Part shown: positions 1 to 5,760 of the stretch, piece by piece
How the letters are laid out: each line of letters starts with the position of its first letter
Numbering within the stretch: the first letter of the stretch is position 1
Assembly (NCBI GenBank): GCA_041589295.1
Contig: JBFHVZ010000111.1
Coordinates: 1 to 13,090 of the forward strand
Source of the DNA: Bermanella sp041589295
GTDB taxonomy: Bacteria; Pseudomonadota; Gammaproteobacteria; Pseudomonadales; Oceanobacteraceae
Direction of reading: 5' to 3'
DNA length: 13,090 nt
Notes under the pieces: generated by a model
What the model was told of the DNA's origin: nothing
Seen by the model: the letters and a program-made list of their open reading frames with translations, nothing else
The model's database searches: none
Made by a program: the position numbers and the translations under genes

Positions 1-201
1 AGCTTAGGTGCATCGTCGGTAAATTTGCGAGCTTGGGCTTGGGCCAATACAGGTGCAGAAGGTTTTGTCATGCAGTGTGATCTACTAAAAAGCATTAAGC
101 AGCGCTTTGACCAAGCGGGAATCGAAATTCCGTTTCCACAAACCACAGTGTCTTTTGCAAAAAACGATCAATTGTCGGTCACGACCCGTAACGCGGGTTA
201 A
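1..201 (+). CDS. MscS-family mechanosensitive ion channel, C-terminal fragment
   Basis: Partial gene, cut by the left window edge; 66 residues remain in frame 1, ending at a TAA at 199-201. MscS-type channels are inner-membrane pores that open under membrane tension and release solutes on osmotic downshock. What is visible is the end of the cytoplasmic domain: 'LRAWAWANTG', then 'DLLKSIKQRFDQAGIEIPFPQTTV', the closing alpha/beta segment typical of small MscS proteins (compare the usual 'F..EGIEIPFPQ.TVH'). About 16 residues follow the conserved PFPQ. The membrane segments and pore helix lie outside the window, so the subfamily cannot be told. A hairpin with a T-run overlaps the stop codon, so transcription probably ends here. 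Family assignment is fairly secure from the terminal motif alone. Confidence 0.85.
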   Translation, partial: SLGASSVNLRAWAWANTGAEGFVMQCDLLKSIKQRFDQAGIEIPFPQTTVSFAKNDQLSVTTRNAG

Positions 202-209
202 CGTTTTTT
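187..209 (+). terminator. Probable Rho-independent terminator of the MscS gene
   Basis: CGTAAC (187-192), loop GCGG, then GTTAACG (197-203) form a 6-bp stem with one bulged A, followed directly by six T (204-209). An alternative 5-bp stem (ACCCG/CGGGT) uses partly the same bases. The hairpin overlaps the stop codon of the upstream channel gene. The stem is modest in strength. Confidence 0.5.
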
Positions 210-239
210 CACTGCGTTTCTCAATCACGTCTTATCATT

Positions 240-680
240 ATGGCCATTCGTTCTATGACACCGCAGGACATTCCTGCGGTGTTCGAACTTTACAATCAAA
301 CTAAACTTGATGAACTGGCACTTGAACCCCAGTCATTTACCTTGATTCCGCTAGCCGAAGACCATGCTCGTCGAACGGCACTGTTAGAGTCAGACGTATA
401 TGTGTTTGAGGAAGAACAGATTCTGGGTGTTGCAGCGATTCATGACTGCGAGATTAGAGCACTGTTTGTTAGCCCCTTCGCGCGTAAACGTGGCGTGGCG
501 AAACACCTGCTTAATCACATACTTGCCAGTGCGTCAGGCCCCATTGTTTTAACGGTTGTGCAAAGCAATACGCCCGCGCGCAAACTGTACGAGCAACTTG
601 GGTTTCGTCAGGTAAAGCAAGCGGTCGCTAAATACAATGGTCAGTCGGTTGCCGTAAGCGAACTGGTGCTAGGGTTGTAG
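240..680 (+). CDS. GNAT-family N-acetyltransferase
   Basis: A 146-residue single-domain protein of the GCN5-related N-acetyltransferase fold, which moves an acetyl group from acetyl-CoA to an amine. It starts 'MAIRSMTPQDIPAVFELY', the usual first strand and helix. Acetyl-CoA motif A is 'ALFVSPFARKRGVAKHLL' (residues 74-91), with R82-x-x-G85-x-A87 as the pyrophosphate-binding loop. Motif B is 'NTPARKLYEQLGFRQV' (110-125), with the Y and GF typical of the C-terminal part. The substrate cannot be deduced. Although it lies not far from an arsenosugar gene set, it does not look like an ArsN-type enzyme, and a tRNA on the other strand separates the two. No strong Shine-Dalgarno sequence precedes the ATG. 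It follows a probable terminator, so it is likely a separate transcription unit. Confidence 0.85.
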   Translation: MAIRSMTPQDIPAVFELYNQTKLDELALEPQSFTLIPLAEDHARRTALLESDVYVFEEEQILGVAAIHDCEIRALFVSPFARKRGVAKHLLNHILASASGPIVLTVVQSNTPARKLYEQLGFRQVKQAVAKYNGQSVAVSELVLGL

Positions 681-805
681 CTGGCGTTTTATGACGTGAA
701 GTTCGCCGAACTAAAGTAAATGCTCGAAAAAACCTGCGATTTTTTACGTCGACTGTGACCGGTTCTACGCATATTTCGTGTTTGGAGGATGGCGTGCAGA
801 TTGTC

Positions 806-821
806 TGACATTAGAATGTCA
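806..821. promoter_or_regulatory. Perfect 7-bp inverted repeat, possible operator
   Basis: TGACATT-AG-AATGTCA is a perfect 7+7 bp dyad with a 2-bp centre, 50 bp upstream of the secreted-protein gene at 871. An AATAAT hexamer at 831-836 could be a -10 element, and CTGACA at 805-810 resembles a -35 element, but their 20-bp spacing is too long for a confident promoter. A regulator half-site pair is the simplest reading; the binding protein is unknown. Confidence 0.3.
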
Positions 822-870
822 TGCTTACAAAATAATCTAATCGACCGCTATTTGCCCCTAGGAGTTCAGC

Positions 871-1230
871 ATGCGCATCGCTCGCTTCGGCCTCTTTAGT
901 TTTTCTTTGTTACTGACTTATTCTTTGGTACAAGCCGAAGATGCTCAGGTTCAACCACAGGTTCAATTAACCCCAGCAGACATTAATCAATTGGCTGCGC
1001 AATACAATTTAACCCCAGCCGTGTTAACGGATTACGCCGAGAGTTATAACTTCAAATGCCCACAAGAGTTGGATGTGGCAACCCTAGAAGGTGTAATTAA
1101 AAACATGGACGACTTTTCGGAGTTAAGCATTATGCAAGAAACTCACGAAAAAGAATGGCGTGACCTCTACGTGGAATCGCGAGCGGGGATCACCTGTTTA
1201 ACTGACGGTGTTGTCTCCAACGCGTATTAA
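871..1230 (+). CDS. Small secreted (periplasmic) protein of unknown function
   Basis: A 119-residue protein that I do not recognise. Residues 1-22 form a clear Sec signal peptide: 'MRIAR' positive start, a hydrophobic core (FGLFSFSLLLTYSLV) and a V-Q-A cleavage site before E23. There is no lipobox cysteine, so a soluble periplasmic or exported protein is expected. The mature part is about 97 residues, acidic and probably mostly helical ('ADINQLAAQYNLTPAVLTDYAE', 'LEGVIKNMDDFSEL'). It has exactly two cysteines, C63 and C109, which could form one disulfide. A good Shine-Dalgarno sequence (AGGAG at 860-864) sits 6 bp before the ATG. It appears to be a single-gene unit between the acetyltransferase and the tRNA. 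Reality of the gene is well supported by the signal peptide and ribosome site; the function is open. Confidence 0.75.
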   Translation: MRIARFGLFSFSLLLTYSLVQAEDAQVQPQVQLTPADINQLAAQYNLTPAVLTDYAESYNFKCPQELDVATLEGVIKNMDDFSELSIMQETHEKEWRDLYVESRAGITCLTDGVVSNAY

Positions 1231-1445
1231 GCGACTGACGTGGCTACCTAACCGCTAGCTTTTGCCAACACCCCTAGCTAACCCCTGGCTAATGCAATAC
1301 GGGCAGCCAATCAGTTGGTTAGGTATATCGCATTTACTGAGAGGCGTACGCTGCAGCGTTGACCTTCGAGGGGATTATCAAGACGGGTGCTTAAGCTAGG
1401 GGTGTGAAAGGATGGTTTGGGCATGACAGCATGCCAGAAGAAAAA
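1231..1445. other. Gene-free stretch with interleaved inverted repeats
   Basis: This 215-bp stretch has no convincing coding frame. It carries a 12-bp perfect inverted pair, ACACCCCTAGCT (1268-1279) and AGCTAGGGGTGT (1394-1405). A 9-bp perfect pair, TACCTAACC (1245-1253) and GGTTAGGTA (1317-1325), interleaves with it in the order A-B-A'-B'. There is also a 12-bp perfect palindrome, ACGCTGCAGCGT (1348-1359), and a 6-bp hairpin GGCATG/CATGCC (1420-1435). Near-direct repeats CCGCTAGCT, CCCCTAGCT and CCCCTGGCT lie at 1252-1290. No function is assigned. Confidence 0.5.
1420..1435 (-). terminator. Hairpin downstream of tRNA-Arg, weak terminator candidate
   Basis: GGCATG-ACAG-CATGCC forms a perfect 6-bp stem with a 4-base loop, 10 bp beyond the 3' end of the minus-strand tRNA. 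In the direction of tRNA transcription it is not followed by a T-run; the short T-run lies between tRNA and hairpin. It may act in tRNA 3' processing or termination, but it is not a standard intrinsic terminator. Confidence 0.25.
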
Positions 1446-1522
1446 TGGCGTCCCCTAGAGGATTTGAACCTCTGACCTACTCCTTAGGAGGGAGTCGCGC
1501 TATCCAGCTGTGCCAAGGGGAC
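1446..1522 (-). tRNA. tRNA-Arg, anticodon CCU
   Basis: Read on the minus strand, the 77 bases fold as a complete cloverleaf. Acceptor stem GTCCCCT (1522-1516) pairs with AGGGGAC (1456-1450). The D arm contains AGCTGGATA. The anticodon stem ACTCC/GGAGT encloses loop CTCCTAA, giving anticodon CCU, which reads the rare arginine codon AGG. The T arm is AGAGG-TTCAAAT-CCTCT. The discriminator is G at 1449, and CCA is encoded at 1448-1446. The D stem GCAC/GCGC contains one A-C mismatch, and the bases after the acceptor are TG rather than the usual TA. Loop and anticodon resemble the E. coli tRNA-Arg(CCU). It stands alone with its own promoter on the 5' side. Such tRNA genes are common integration sites, but no integrase or duplicated 3' end was seen here. 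Confidence 0.95.
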
Positions 1523-1533
1523 ATAGGGGGCGG

Positions 1534-1562
1534 ATTCTAGCGAAAAAATCCTGTTAAGTCAT
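1534..1562 (-). promoter_or_regulatory. Sigma-70 promoter of tRNA-Arg with GC-rich discriminator
   Basis: On the minus strand TAGAAT (1539-1534) matches the -10 consensus at 5 of 6 positions. It is preceded, with 17-bp spacing, by ATGACT (1562-1557), 4 of 6 against TTGACA. Between the -10 and the tRNA lies the run CCGCCCCC (1533-1526). GC-rich discriminators of this kind are typical of stable-RNA promoters under stringent (ppGpp) control. Confidence 0.6.
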
Positions 1563-1605
1563 GGGCTTGGCGCGGCCGCCTAGTTAAAAAAAGCGGAACT
1601 TGTCC

Positions 1606-1633
1606 TTGTTTGTGCAATCCATAACCTGATAAT
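1606..1633 (+). promoter_or_regulatory. Possible sigma-70 promoter of the arsenosugar unit
   Basis: GATAAT at 1628-1633 fits the -10 consensus at 5 of 6 positions, 29 bp before the arsS start. The best -35 partner is TTGTTT at 1606-1611 with 16-bp spacing, only 3 of 6. No obvious dyad for an ArsR-type repressor was seen around it. Confidence 0.35.
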
Positions 1634-1662
1634 TTTAGCCATCCCCCGCAATCAGGTTTGTC

Positions 1663-2622
1663 ATGCTCGATACTAAGCCACTCCTTATCGCCAGAGAATT
1701 CCCCGATTTATCCCGTGATCACTTGCAGATTTTGCAGGTGAATTTAGGGTATTTATGTAATCTCAGTTGTACTCACTGTCACGTCAATGCAGGGCCAAAG
1801 CGCAAAGAGCTCATGGACCTTGCAACAATTGACATGGTGATCGAGGTATTGAAAAAGCGCCAAGTGCAGACGTTGGACCTAACCGGCGGAGCCCCTGAAT
1901 TGAACCCTCATTTTCGCTATTTGGTGAAGGCGGCGCGCAAACTCGGGGTCGAAGTTATTGATCGCTGCAACCTCACTGTACTGAACGAACCAGGGCAAGA
2001 AGATTTAGCGCAGTTTTTAGCAGAGCAAAAGGTCACCATTGTCGCGTCGCTGCCTTGTTATACCCAAGATAACGTTGATGCACAGTGGGGCAAGGGCGTA
2101 TTCGGCGGCAGTATCGACGCTTTGTTAAAACTCAATGCATTGGGGTATGGCGTTGAAGGGTCCGATCTTTCGCTCACGCTTGTGTACAACCCGGACGGAG
2201 CATTTTTGCCGCCGTCCCAAGAAAAACTAAAACACGATTATAAACAGCGCTTGTGGGACGATTTTAAAATTCAATTTAACGATTTATTTACCATAACCAA
2301 CATGCCCATATCGCGCTTTGGCAGTATGTTGTTATCGAAAGATCAGTTTGAAGATTACATGCAGTTGTTATTGGATAACTATCAACCACAAAATTTAAAT
2401 ACAGTGATGTGTCGCACAACGGTCAGTGTGGATTACCAAGGTAATTTATTTGACTGTGATTTTAATCAGATGCTGCATATGCCTGCGTTAAGTCCTGCCC
2501 ATGAACCCCGTCATTTAGAAGACTTATTAGCCGATGATTTTTATGGTGCCGAAATTCAAGTGGCAGGCCATTGTTATGGCTGCACCGCTGGTCAAGGGTC
2601 TTCGTGTGGCGGGGCGCTTTAG
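1663..2622 (+). CDS. arsS: Arsenosugar biosynthesis radical SAM protein ArsS
   Basis: A 319-residue radical S-adenosylmethionine enzyme. The iron-sulfur binding motif CNLSCTHC (C32, C36, C39, spacing CX3CX2C) lies in 'VNLGYLCNLSCTHCHVNAGP', a signature of this family. 'LTGGAPELN' (73-81) is the SAM-contacting GGxP-type segment. The end is 'HCYGCTAGQGSSCGGAL', with C304, C307 and C315. Some relatives carry selenocysteine in this Cys-rich tail; here all positions are ordinary cysteine codons. ArsS acts with the methyltransferase ArsM to turn methylated arsenic into arsenosugar, probably by joining a deoxyadenosyl-derived group to dimethylarsenic. That role rests on published work on homologues, not on this sequence. 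The ATG at 1663 is preceded by a weak AGG 8 bp upstream. It is the first of three genes, 21 bp before the next. Confidence 0.92.
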   Translation: MLDTKPLLIAREFPDLSRDHLQILQVNLGYLCNLSCTHCHVNAGPKRKELMDLATIDMVIEVLKKRQVQTLDLTGGAPELNPHFRYLVKAARKLGVEVIDRCNLTVLNEPGQEDLAQFLAEQKVTIVASLPCYTQDNVDAQWGKGVFGGSIDALLKLNALGYGVEGSDLSLTLVYNPDGAFLPPSQEKLKHDYKQRLWDDFKIQFNDLFTITNMPISRFGSMLLSKDQFEDYMQLLLDNYQPQNLNTVMCRTTVSVDYQGNLFDCDFNQMLHMPALSPAHEPRHLEDLLADDFYGAEIQVAGHCYGCTAGQGSSCGGAL

Positions 2623-2643
2623 TGTGACGTTAGGGTTTGCAGC

Positions 2644-3336
2644 ATGAATGCGATGAATGTCAGTGTGATCGTGCCCGTGTTCAACGAGTTGGCAAACGTT
2701 GAACCGTTAGTGCAAAGGTTGCGCTTACTCAAAGACGATTATGTTAAAGACATTATTGTGGTGGATGGCGGCAGCACCGACGGAAGTTTTCAACAAATTC
2801 AACAAGCACTGAGTGATCAGTGCTTTTTTGTGAGTAGTCATAAGGGCCGCGCTCAGCAAATGAATACTGGTGCCCAACATGCTACGGGTACTTGGTTGTT
2901 TTTTTTACATGCCGATACTCAGCTCACAGGGTTGCATGTTGTCGAAGCCGTGAATCGGGCCACACTAGGTAAGTGGGGGCGGTTTGATGTGCGTTTAAGC
3001 GGTCAGCATTTTGCGTTTCGTATCATCGAAAAGTTTATCAATTGGCGCTCGCGCATGACTGGGGTTGCAACGGGCGATCAATGCTTGTTTGTGCGCAAAT
3101 CTTTGTTTGATGAGGTAGGCGGTTTCGCTGATATCGCATTAATGGAAGATGTCGAATTTAGCAAGCGTTTAAAACGAATTGCTAAACCCGTGTATGTCGA
3201 AAAGGCTGTGATTACGTCCAGCCGCAAGTGGGAGCGCGAAGGCATAGCTAAAACCGTTTGGTTAATGTGGCGGTTACGCTTTGCATTTTGGTTAGGCGCG
3301 TCTCCTGATGAGTTAGTTAAGAAGTATTACCGGTAG
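2644..3336 (+). CDS. Arsenosugar-type family 2 glycosyltransferase (TIGR04283-like)
   Basis: A 230-residue soluble GT-A fold glycosyltransferase. The N-terminus 'VSVIVPVFNELANVEPLV' is the classic nucleotide-sugar binding start. 'IIVVDGGSTDGS' (37-48) gives the first acidic site. 'KGRAQQMNTGAQHATGTWLFFLHADT' (67-92), with D91, serves as the metal-binding DxD-like motif. 'MEDVEFSKRL' (167-176) is the typical ED base region. Proteins of this type sit next to arsS in many bacteria and are thought to add or modify the sugar part of arsenosugars; the exact substrate is not proven. A second ATG at 2653 (residue 4) is an alternative start; the upstream AGGG (2630-2633) lies 10 bp before the first ATG. 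The product is normal in length for the family, with no visible membrane segment that would anchor it. Confidence 0.85.
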   Translation: MNAMNVSVIVPVFNELANVEPLVQRLRLLKDDYVKDIIVVDGGSTDGSFQQIQQALSDQCFFVSSHKGRAQQMNTGAQHATGTWLFFLHADTQLTGLHVVEAVNRATLGKWGRFDVRLSGQHFAFRIIEKFINWRSRMTGVATGDQCLFVRKSLFDEVGGFADIALMEDVEFSKRLKRIAKPVYVEKAVITSSRKWEREGIAKTVWLMWRLRFAFWLGASPDELVKKYYR

Positions 3337-3354
3337 TGGTGTGATGTGGGTTTT

Positions 3355-3990
3355 ATGTCTTGTTTAGTTATTCAGTTTGCAAAAATGCCGAAAGCGGGAA
3401 ACGTTAAAACCCGTCTACAACCGTTTTTGGGCGAGGCAGGCTGTTTGCAGTTGCATAAAAATCTGGTGCGTCACACAGCTTCTCAGATTCAGTCATTTGT
3501 TCAGCAGAATCATTCTCAATACAAGGCGGCCTTGTTTGTTGGGTGTGAGCCAAAACCACAAGATCAGGACTTTTTAAACGCAACCGAATTTTCAACGATG
3601 AGTGTGCACGTGCAACAGGGTGAAGATTTAGGGGCACGAATGGCCGCCGCGTTTGCCCTTGGTTTAAAGCAAGCCGATAAAGTGATTTTGGTGGGCAGTG
3701 ATTGCCCTGTGATTACGGCGCAACATTATGCCGAGGTAGAAGCTGCCTTGGATAAACACGATTTTGCATTTATCCCTGCCGAAGATGGCGGTTACGTATT
3801 GGTGGCTGCGCGCCGCGATTTTCCACAGATGTTTGCCGATATTCATTGGGGAACAGGGGATGTGTGGACGCAAACTCAGGCGCGCCTAAAAGGGCAGAAC
3901 GTCGCCGTGTTGCCGACATTGTGGGATGTGGATCGGGAGGACGATTTTAATCGTCTGAAGCAGACAATTCCTGCGCTTTGCGCTGTTTAG
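3355..3990 (+). CDS. Arsenosugar-type glycosyltransferase (TIGR04282 / DUF2064-like)
   Basis: A 211-residue nucleotidyl/glycosyltransferase-like protein. 'FAKMPKAGNVKTRLQPFLG' (8-26) is the nucleotide-binding loop with the K-T-R signature. 'QGEDLGARM' (88-96), 'VGSDCP' (113-118, metal-binding D116), 'PAEDGGYVLVA' (141-151) and 'WDVDREDD' (190-197) are the other family landmarks. It is the usual partner of the preceding glycosyltransferase and ArsS. A GTG at 3346 would add three residues, but the ATG at 3355 gives the family's usual short N-terminus, so I prefer it. Neither has a strong ribosome site. The gene starts 18 bp after the previous stop, so it is probably co-transcribed. Its last 44 bp overlap the 3' end of flgZ on the opposite strand, leaving no room for a terminator between them. 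Confidence 0.85.
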   Translation: MSCLVIQFAKMPKAGNVKTRLQPFLGEAGCLQLHKNLVRHTASQIQSFVQQNHSQYKAALFVGCEPKPQDQDFLNATEFSTMSVHVQQGEDLGARMAAAFALGLKQADKVILVGSDCPVITAQHYAEVEAALDKHDFAFIPAEDGGYVLVAARRDFPQMFADIHWGTGDVWTQTQARLKGQNVAVLPTLWDVDREDDFNRLKQTIPALCAV

Positions 3991-4708
3991 CCGCTTCTTC
4001 TTTGCGTTGTTCTTCCCATTGCAGTTTTTGCACTAGTTGATCGACATAGCGCTGTTTCATGCCAGACAAGGGTTGAAACGAAAAGCCGCAAAAGGTCATG
4101 TCTTTATCTTTGTTGTATAAGGCGTGTTTGGCGTCTAGGCCACAGTCCATAGACTCATCACCCACGTGCAAAGTACTTTCATCAAAGTTTGTGATGTCTT
4201 TTAGTTCTGTGACGATCTCGCCTTTAAAATAGGCTTTAAAGCCGGTGCCAGAAATATCCTGTAACCGGCCTTTAATTTCTTTATCGCTTTCGCTTGAGCG
4301 CAAAATGACGTACACGGTATAGGTGCGCGGTACCATGGCGCGGTACGCGGCGCGTCGTTGCAGGTAGAGCATTTTATCGGGGAAGGTGGCAATGTACTCT
4401 TCGCTTTGCGAGCGGTATTTCAATTTCCCGCCAATATCAAATTCCACCAAAATGCCGCGAAAGTCTGCGACGACCTTTATTTTTTTGCCTTTGCGCACAT
4501 ATTCATTACCCATATCCGGCACAAGCTTATCAAAAGCAAAGGCCTTGGTTTTTAAATCCACTTTGGTGATGGCGCTGGCAAAGCGTTCTTCGACATCTTC
4601 AAATTCAATGGACACGGACTGGGCGTAGCGAATCAGCCGTTGAATCGCACGGTAGATTTCTTCTGGACTGGTTAAGAAGTTCTTCTCGTTTGGGTCGACC
4701 GATTCCAT
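3947..4708 (-). CDS. flgZ: PilZ-domain flagellar brake protein (YcgR/FlgZ type)
   Basis: A 253-residue cyclic di-GMP receptor that slows or biases the flagellar motor when c-di-GMP is high. The N-terminal half (about residues 10-110) is a YcgR-N-like beta domain ('KAFAFDKLVPDMGNEYVRKG'). The PilZ domain follows. Its c-di-GMP binding parts are complete: 'LQRRAAYR' with R119-x-x-x-R123, and 'DISGTG' (151-156) fitting D/N-x-S-x-x-G. The C-terminus is a charged helix rich in K, E and Q (about 228-250) without homologous motif. In pseudomonads the gene next to flgN in the flgA-flgM-flgN cluster is flgZ, so position and domains agree. It begins 93 bp after flgN on the same strand. No sigma-28 or sigma-54 element is evident in that gap, so it may be read from the flgM promoter. 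No clear ribosome site was seen before the ATG. Confidence 0.88.
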   Translation of the reverse strand: MESVDPNEKNFLTSPEEIYRAIQRLIRYAQSVSIEFEDVEERFASAITKVDLKTKAFAFDKLVPDMGNEYVRKGKKIKVVADFRGILVEFDIGGKLKYRSQSEEYIATFPDKMLYLQRRAAYRAMVPRTYTVYVILRSSESDKEIKGRLQDISGTGFKAYFKGEIVTELKDITNFDESTLHVGDESMDCGLDAKHALYNKDKDMTFCGFSFQPLSGMKQRYVDQLVQKLQWEEQRKEEAAKQRKAQELSASDD

Positions 4709-4801
4709 GCTGTGACCAAATAATGTCAGCCCTCACTTTCAGCCACCTTCATCTACCATCTAGTCTAAGAAGGGGGCGGGTTAAGTCAGGCTAAGTTGGG
4801 T

Positions 4802-5299
4802 TTAAGCTTCACCGAGTCGGTGCTGATGTGCCGATTTTTGGGAAGCGCCCTTGTTATTATATAAGTTTGGCTTATTTCTCTGGCCGTGCAAGATACTGAG
4901 CATATGTCGGTTGCGCATTTGCGAAACCTGAATCAGCTGGCCGTTGCGTTCGTTAAGGAGTAACGCCCGTTTGAACTGATTTTTTAGCGTTTGCCACTGG
5001 GTTTGTAAGGCGGTTTGCGCTTGGGTGGGCATGGTATGCAGCAGGGTTTCAAAACCGCTTTCAGACGCGTCGATGTCGTGTGTGGAAAGGTATGACAGGC
5101 GTGTTTGCACCTGCTGATTAAACGCATCCAATTGTTGCTGCTTGGCGTGGGCGGTTTCTTTTAGGCCGTCCATCTCACGGGATTTAAGAGCCTCAGCTTC
5201 GACCTCTAACGTGGCCGTTAGCGCATCCAGTGCCGATTGTTCCTTGGCGAGCAGAGCAGCCAATTCACGCTCTAGGTCACCTTTCAAAGGCTGAGTCAT
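4802..5299 (-). CDS. flgN: Flagellar export chaperone FlgN
   Basis: A 165-residue, mostly helical cytoplasmic chaperone. FlgN binds the hook-filament junction proteins FlgK and FlgL and delivers them to the flagellar type III export gate. Residues 8-70 form a long heptad-like helix ('LERELAALLAKEQSALDAL', 'AKQQQLDAFNQQVQ'). The conserved C-terminal block is 'LLNERNGQLIQVSQMRNRHMLSIL' (113-136), followed by 'LYNNKG' (146-151), which is the usual FlgN signature. The last 14 residues are a short basic tail. The ATG at 5299 has a GGGA-type ribosome site 9 bp upstream. It lies 28 bp after flgM in the same orientation, the standard flgMN pairing, and is probably read from the sigma-28 promoter of flgM. 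Confidence 0.88.
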   Translation of the reverse strand: MTQPLKGDLERELAALLAKEQSALDALTATLEVEAEALKSREMDGLKETAHAKQQQLDAFNQQVQTRLSYLSTHDIDASESGFETLLHTMPTQAQTALQTQWQTLKNQFKRALLLNERNGQLIQVSQMRNRHMLSILHGQRNKPNLYNNKGASQKSAHQHRLGEA

Positions 5300-5327
5300 G
5301 GTGTTGTCCCGTTTTACTGTTTTGTCG

Positions 5328-5630
5328 TCAGTTCAGTAGATTGTCGAACTTGATCATCTTGCCAGCGATGCGCTCGTAATCGATCTTGTATTCGTTATTG
5401 GCCAAGGCCCCTTTGATGCGTTCAACGGTGGCATCATCAATTTCCGGCATCTTGGACACTTCGGCCTCAATCTGCTGGATGGATTTACTCTGCTGACTCA
5501 ACGTCACCTCTGGTTTCGAAGTTTGGCTGGTCTGCTGTTCGACGGCAGGTTTGGCTCCGCTACTGGTTTTGGCCGTATCGCGGGTGGAGCCACCCCCGCC
5601 GACGCCATTAGTGAGTTTGTTTATATTCAT
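5328..5630 (-). CDS. flgM: Anti-sigma-28 factor FlgM
   Basis: A 100-residue negative regulator of flagellin synthesis. FlgM holds sigma-28 (FliA) inactive until the hook is finished, then is exported through the hook-basal body, freeing sigma-28. The N-terminal half is low-complexity and probably disordered (Gly, Ser, Thr, Gln rich, with a GGGG run). The C-terminal half 'QIEAEVSKMPEIDDATVERIKGALANNEY' and 'DYERIAGKMIKFDNLL' is the sigma-binding helical part. I prefer the ATG at 5630, giving the usual 'MNINKL' start with an AAGGTG ribosome site at good distance. A GTG at 5639 would add three residues but would fall inside that ribosome site. The gene is preceded by a near-perfect sigma-28 promoter, so FlgM feeds back on its own sigma factor. 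Confidence 0.9.
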   Translation of the reverse strand: MNINKLTNGVGGGGSTRDTAKTSSGAKPAVEQQTSQTSKPEVTLSQQSKSIQQIEAEVSKMPEIDDATVERIKGALANNEYKIDYERIAGKMIKFDNLLN

Positions 5631-5671
5631 TTGGGTCACCTTTCACACAAATTAGACTTCCTCGTAGGCTT

Positions 5672-5698
5672 TTATCGGCATCCTTACAGCAGGCTTTA
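5672..5698 (-). promoter_or_regulatory. Sigma-28 (FliA) promoter of flgMN
   Basis: On the minus strand TAAAGCCT (5698-5691) is followed after exactly 11 bp by GCCGATAA (5679-5672). The FliA consensus is TAAAGTTT-N11-GCCGATAA. The -10 element matches fully and the -35 element in its key TAAAG. It lies about 40 bp before the flgM ATG. Confidence 0.92.
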
Positions 5699-5701
5699 GC
5701 C

Positions 5702-5739
5702 TTTTTTTCGTTTTTTTTATGATTTCTCGGATTTTTTTT
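5702..5739 (-). promoter_or_regulatory. Phased A-tracts upstream of the flgM promoter
   Basis: On the minus strand there are three A-runs of 7, 8 and 8 bases (5708-5702, 5718-5711, 5739-5732). Their centres are about 9.5 and 21 bp apart, close to one and two helical turns. They lie directly upstream of the sigma-28 -35 element, where an UP element or intrinsic DNA bend could aid RNA polymerase. They cannot be a terminator for flgA, since they would be A rather than U in its transcript. Confidence 0.45.
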
Positions 5740-5760
5740 AACTTCACCGAAAAATCGGCC

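Noticed and set aside
107..304. Open frame of 65 codons between the MscS end and the acetyltransferase
   Set aside because: It overlaps both real genes in another frame, has no ribosome site and a low-complexity product without family features.
722..750. A-run and T-run hairpin after the acetyltransferase (AAAAAA...TTTTTT)
   Set aside because: The possible stem is only A-T pairs with no GC part, so it would not work as an intrinsic terminator.
1446..1522. tRNA-Arg as attachment site of an integrated element
   Set aside because: I found no integrase and no second copy of the tRNA 3' end; the flanking genes look like ordinary chromosome.
4201..4628. Open frames on both strands inside flgZ
   Set aside because: They are shadows of the PilZ gene, which has intact c-di-GMP motifs in its own frame.
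5691..5718. AGGC-TTTA-GCCT followed by T-runs on the plus strand, looking like a terminator
   Set aside because: The stem is only four or five pairs, no plus-strand gene ends there, and the same bases make the -35 element of the sigma-28 promoter of flgM.
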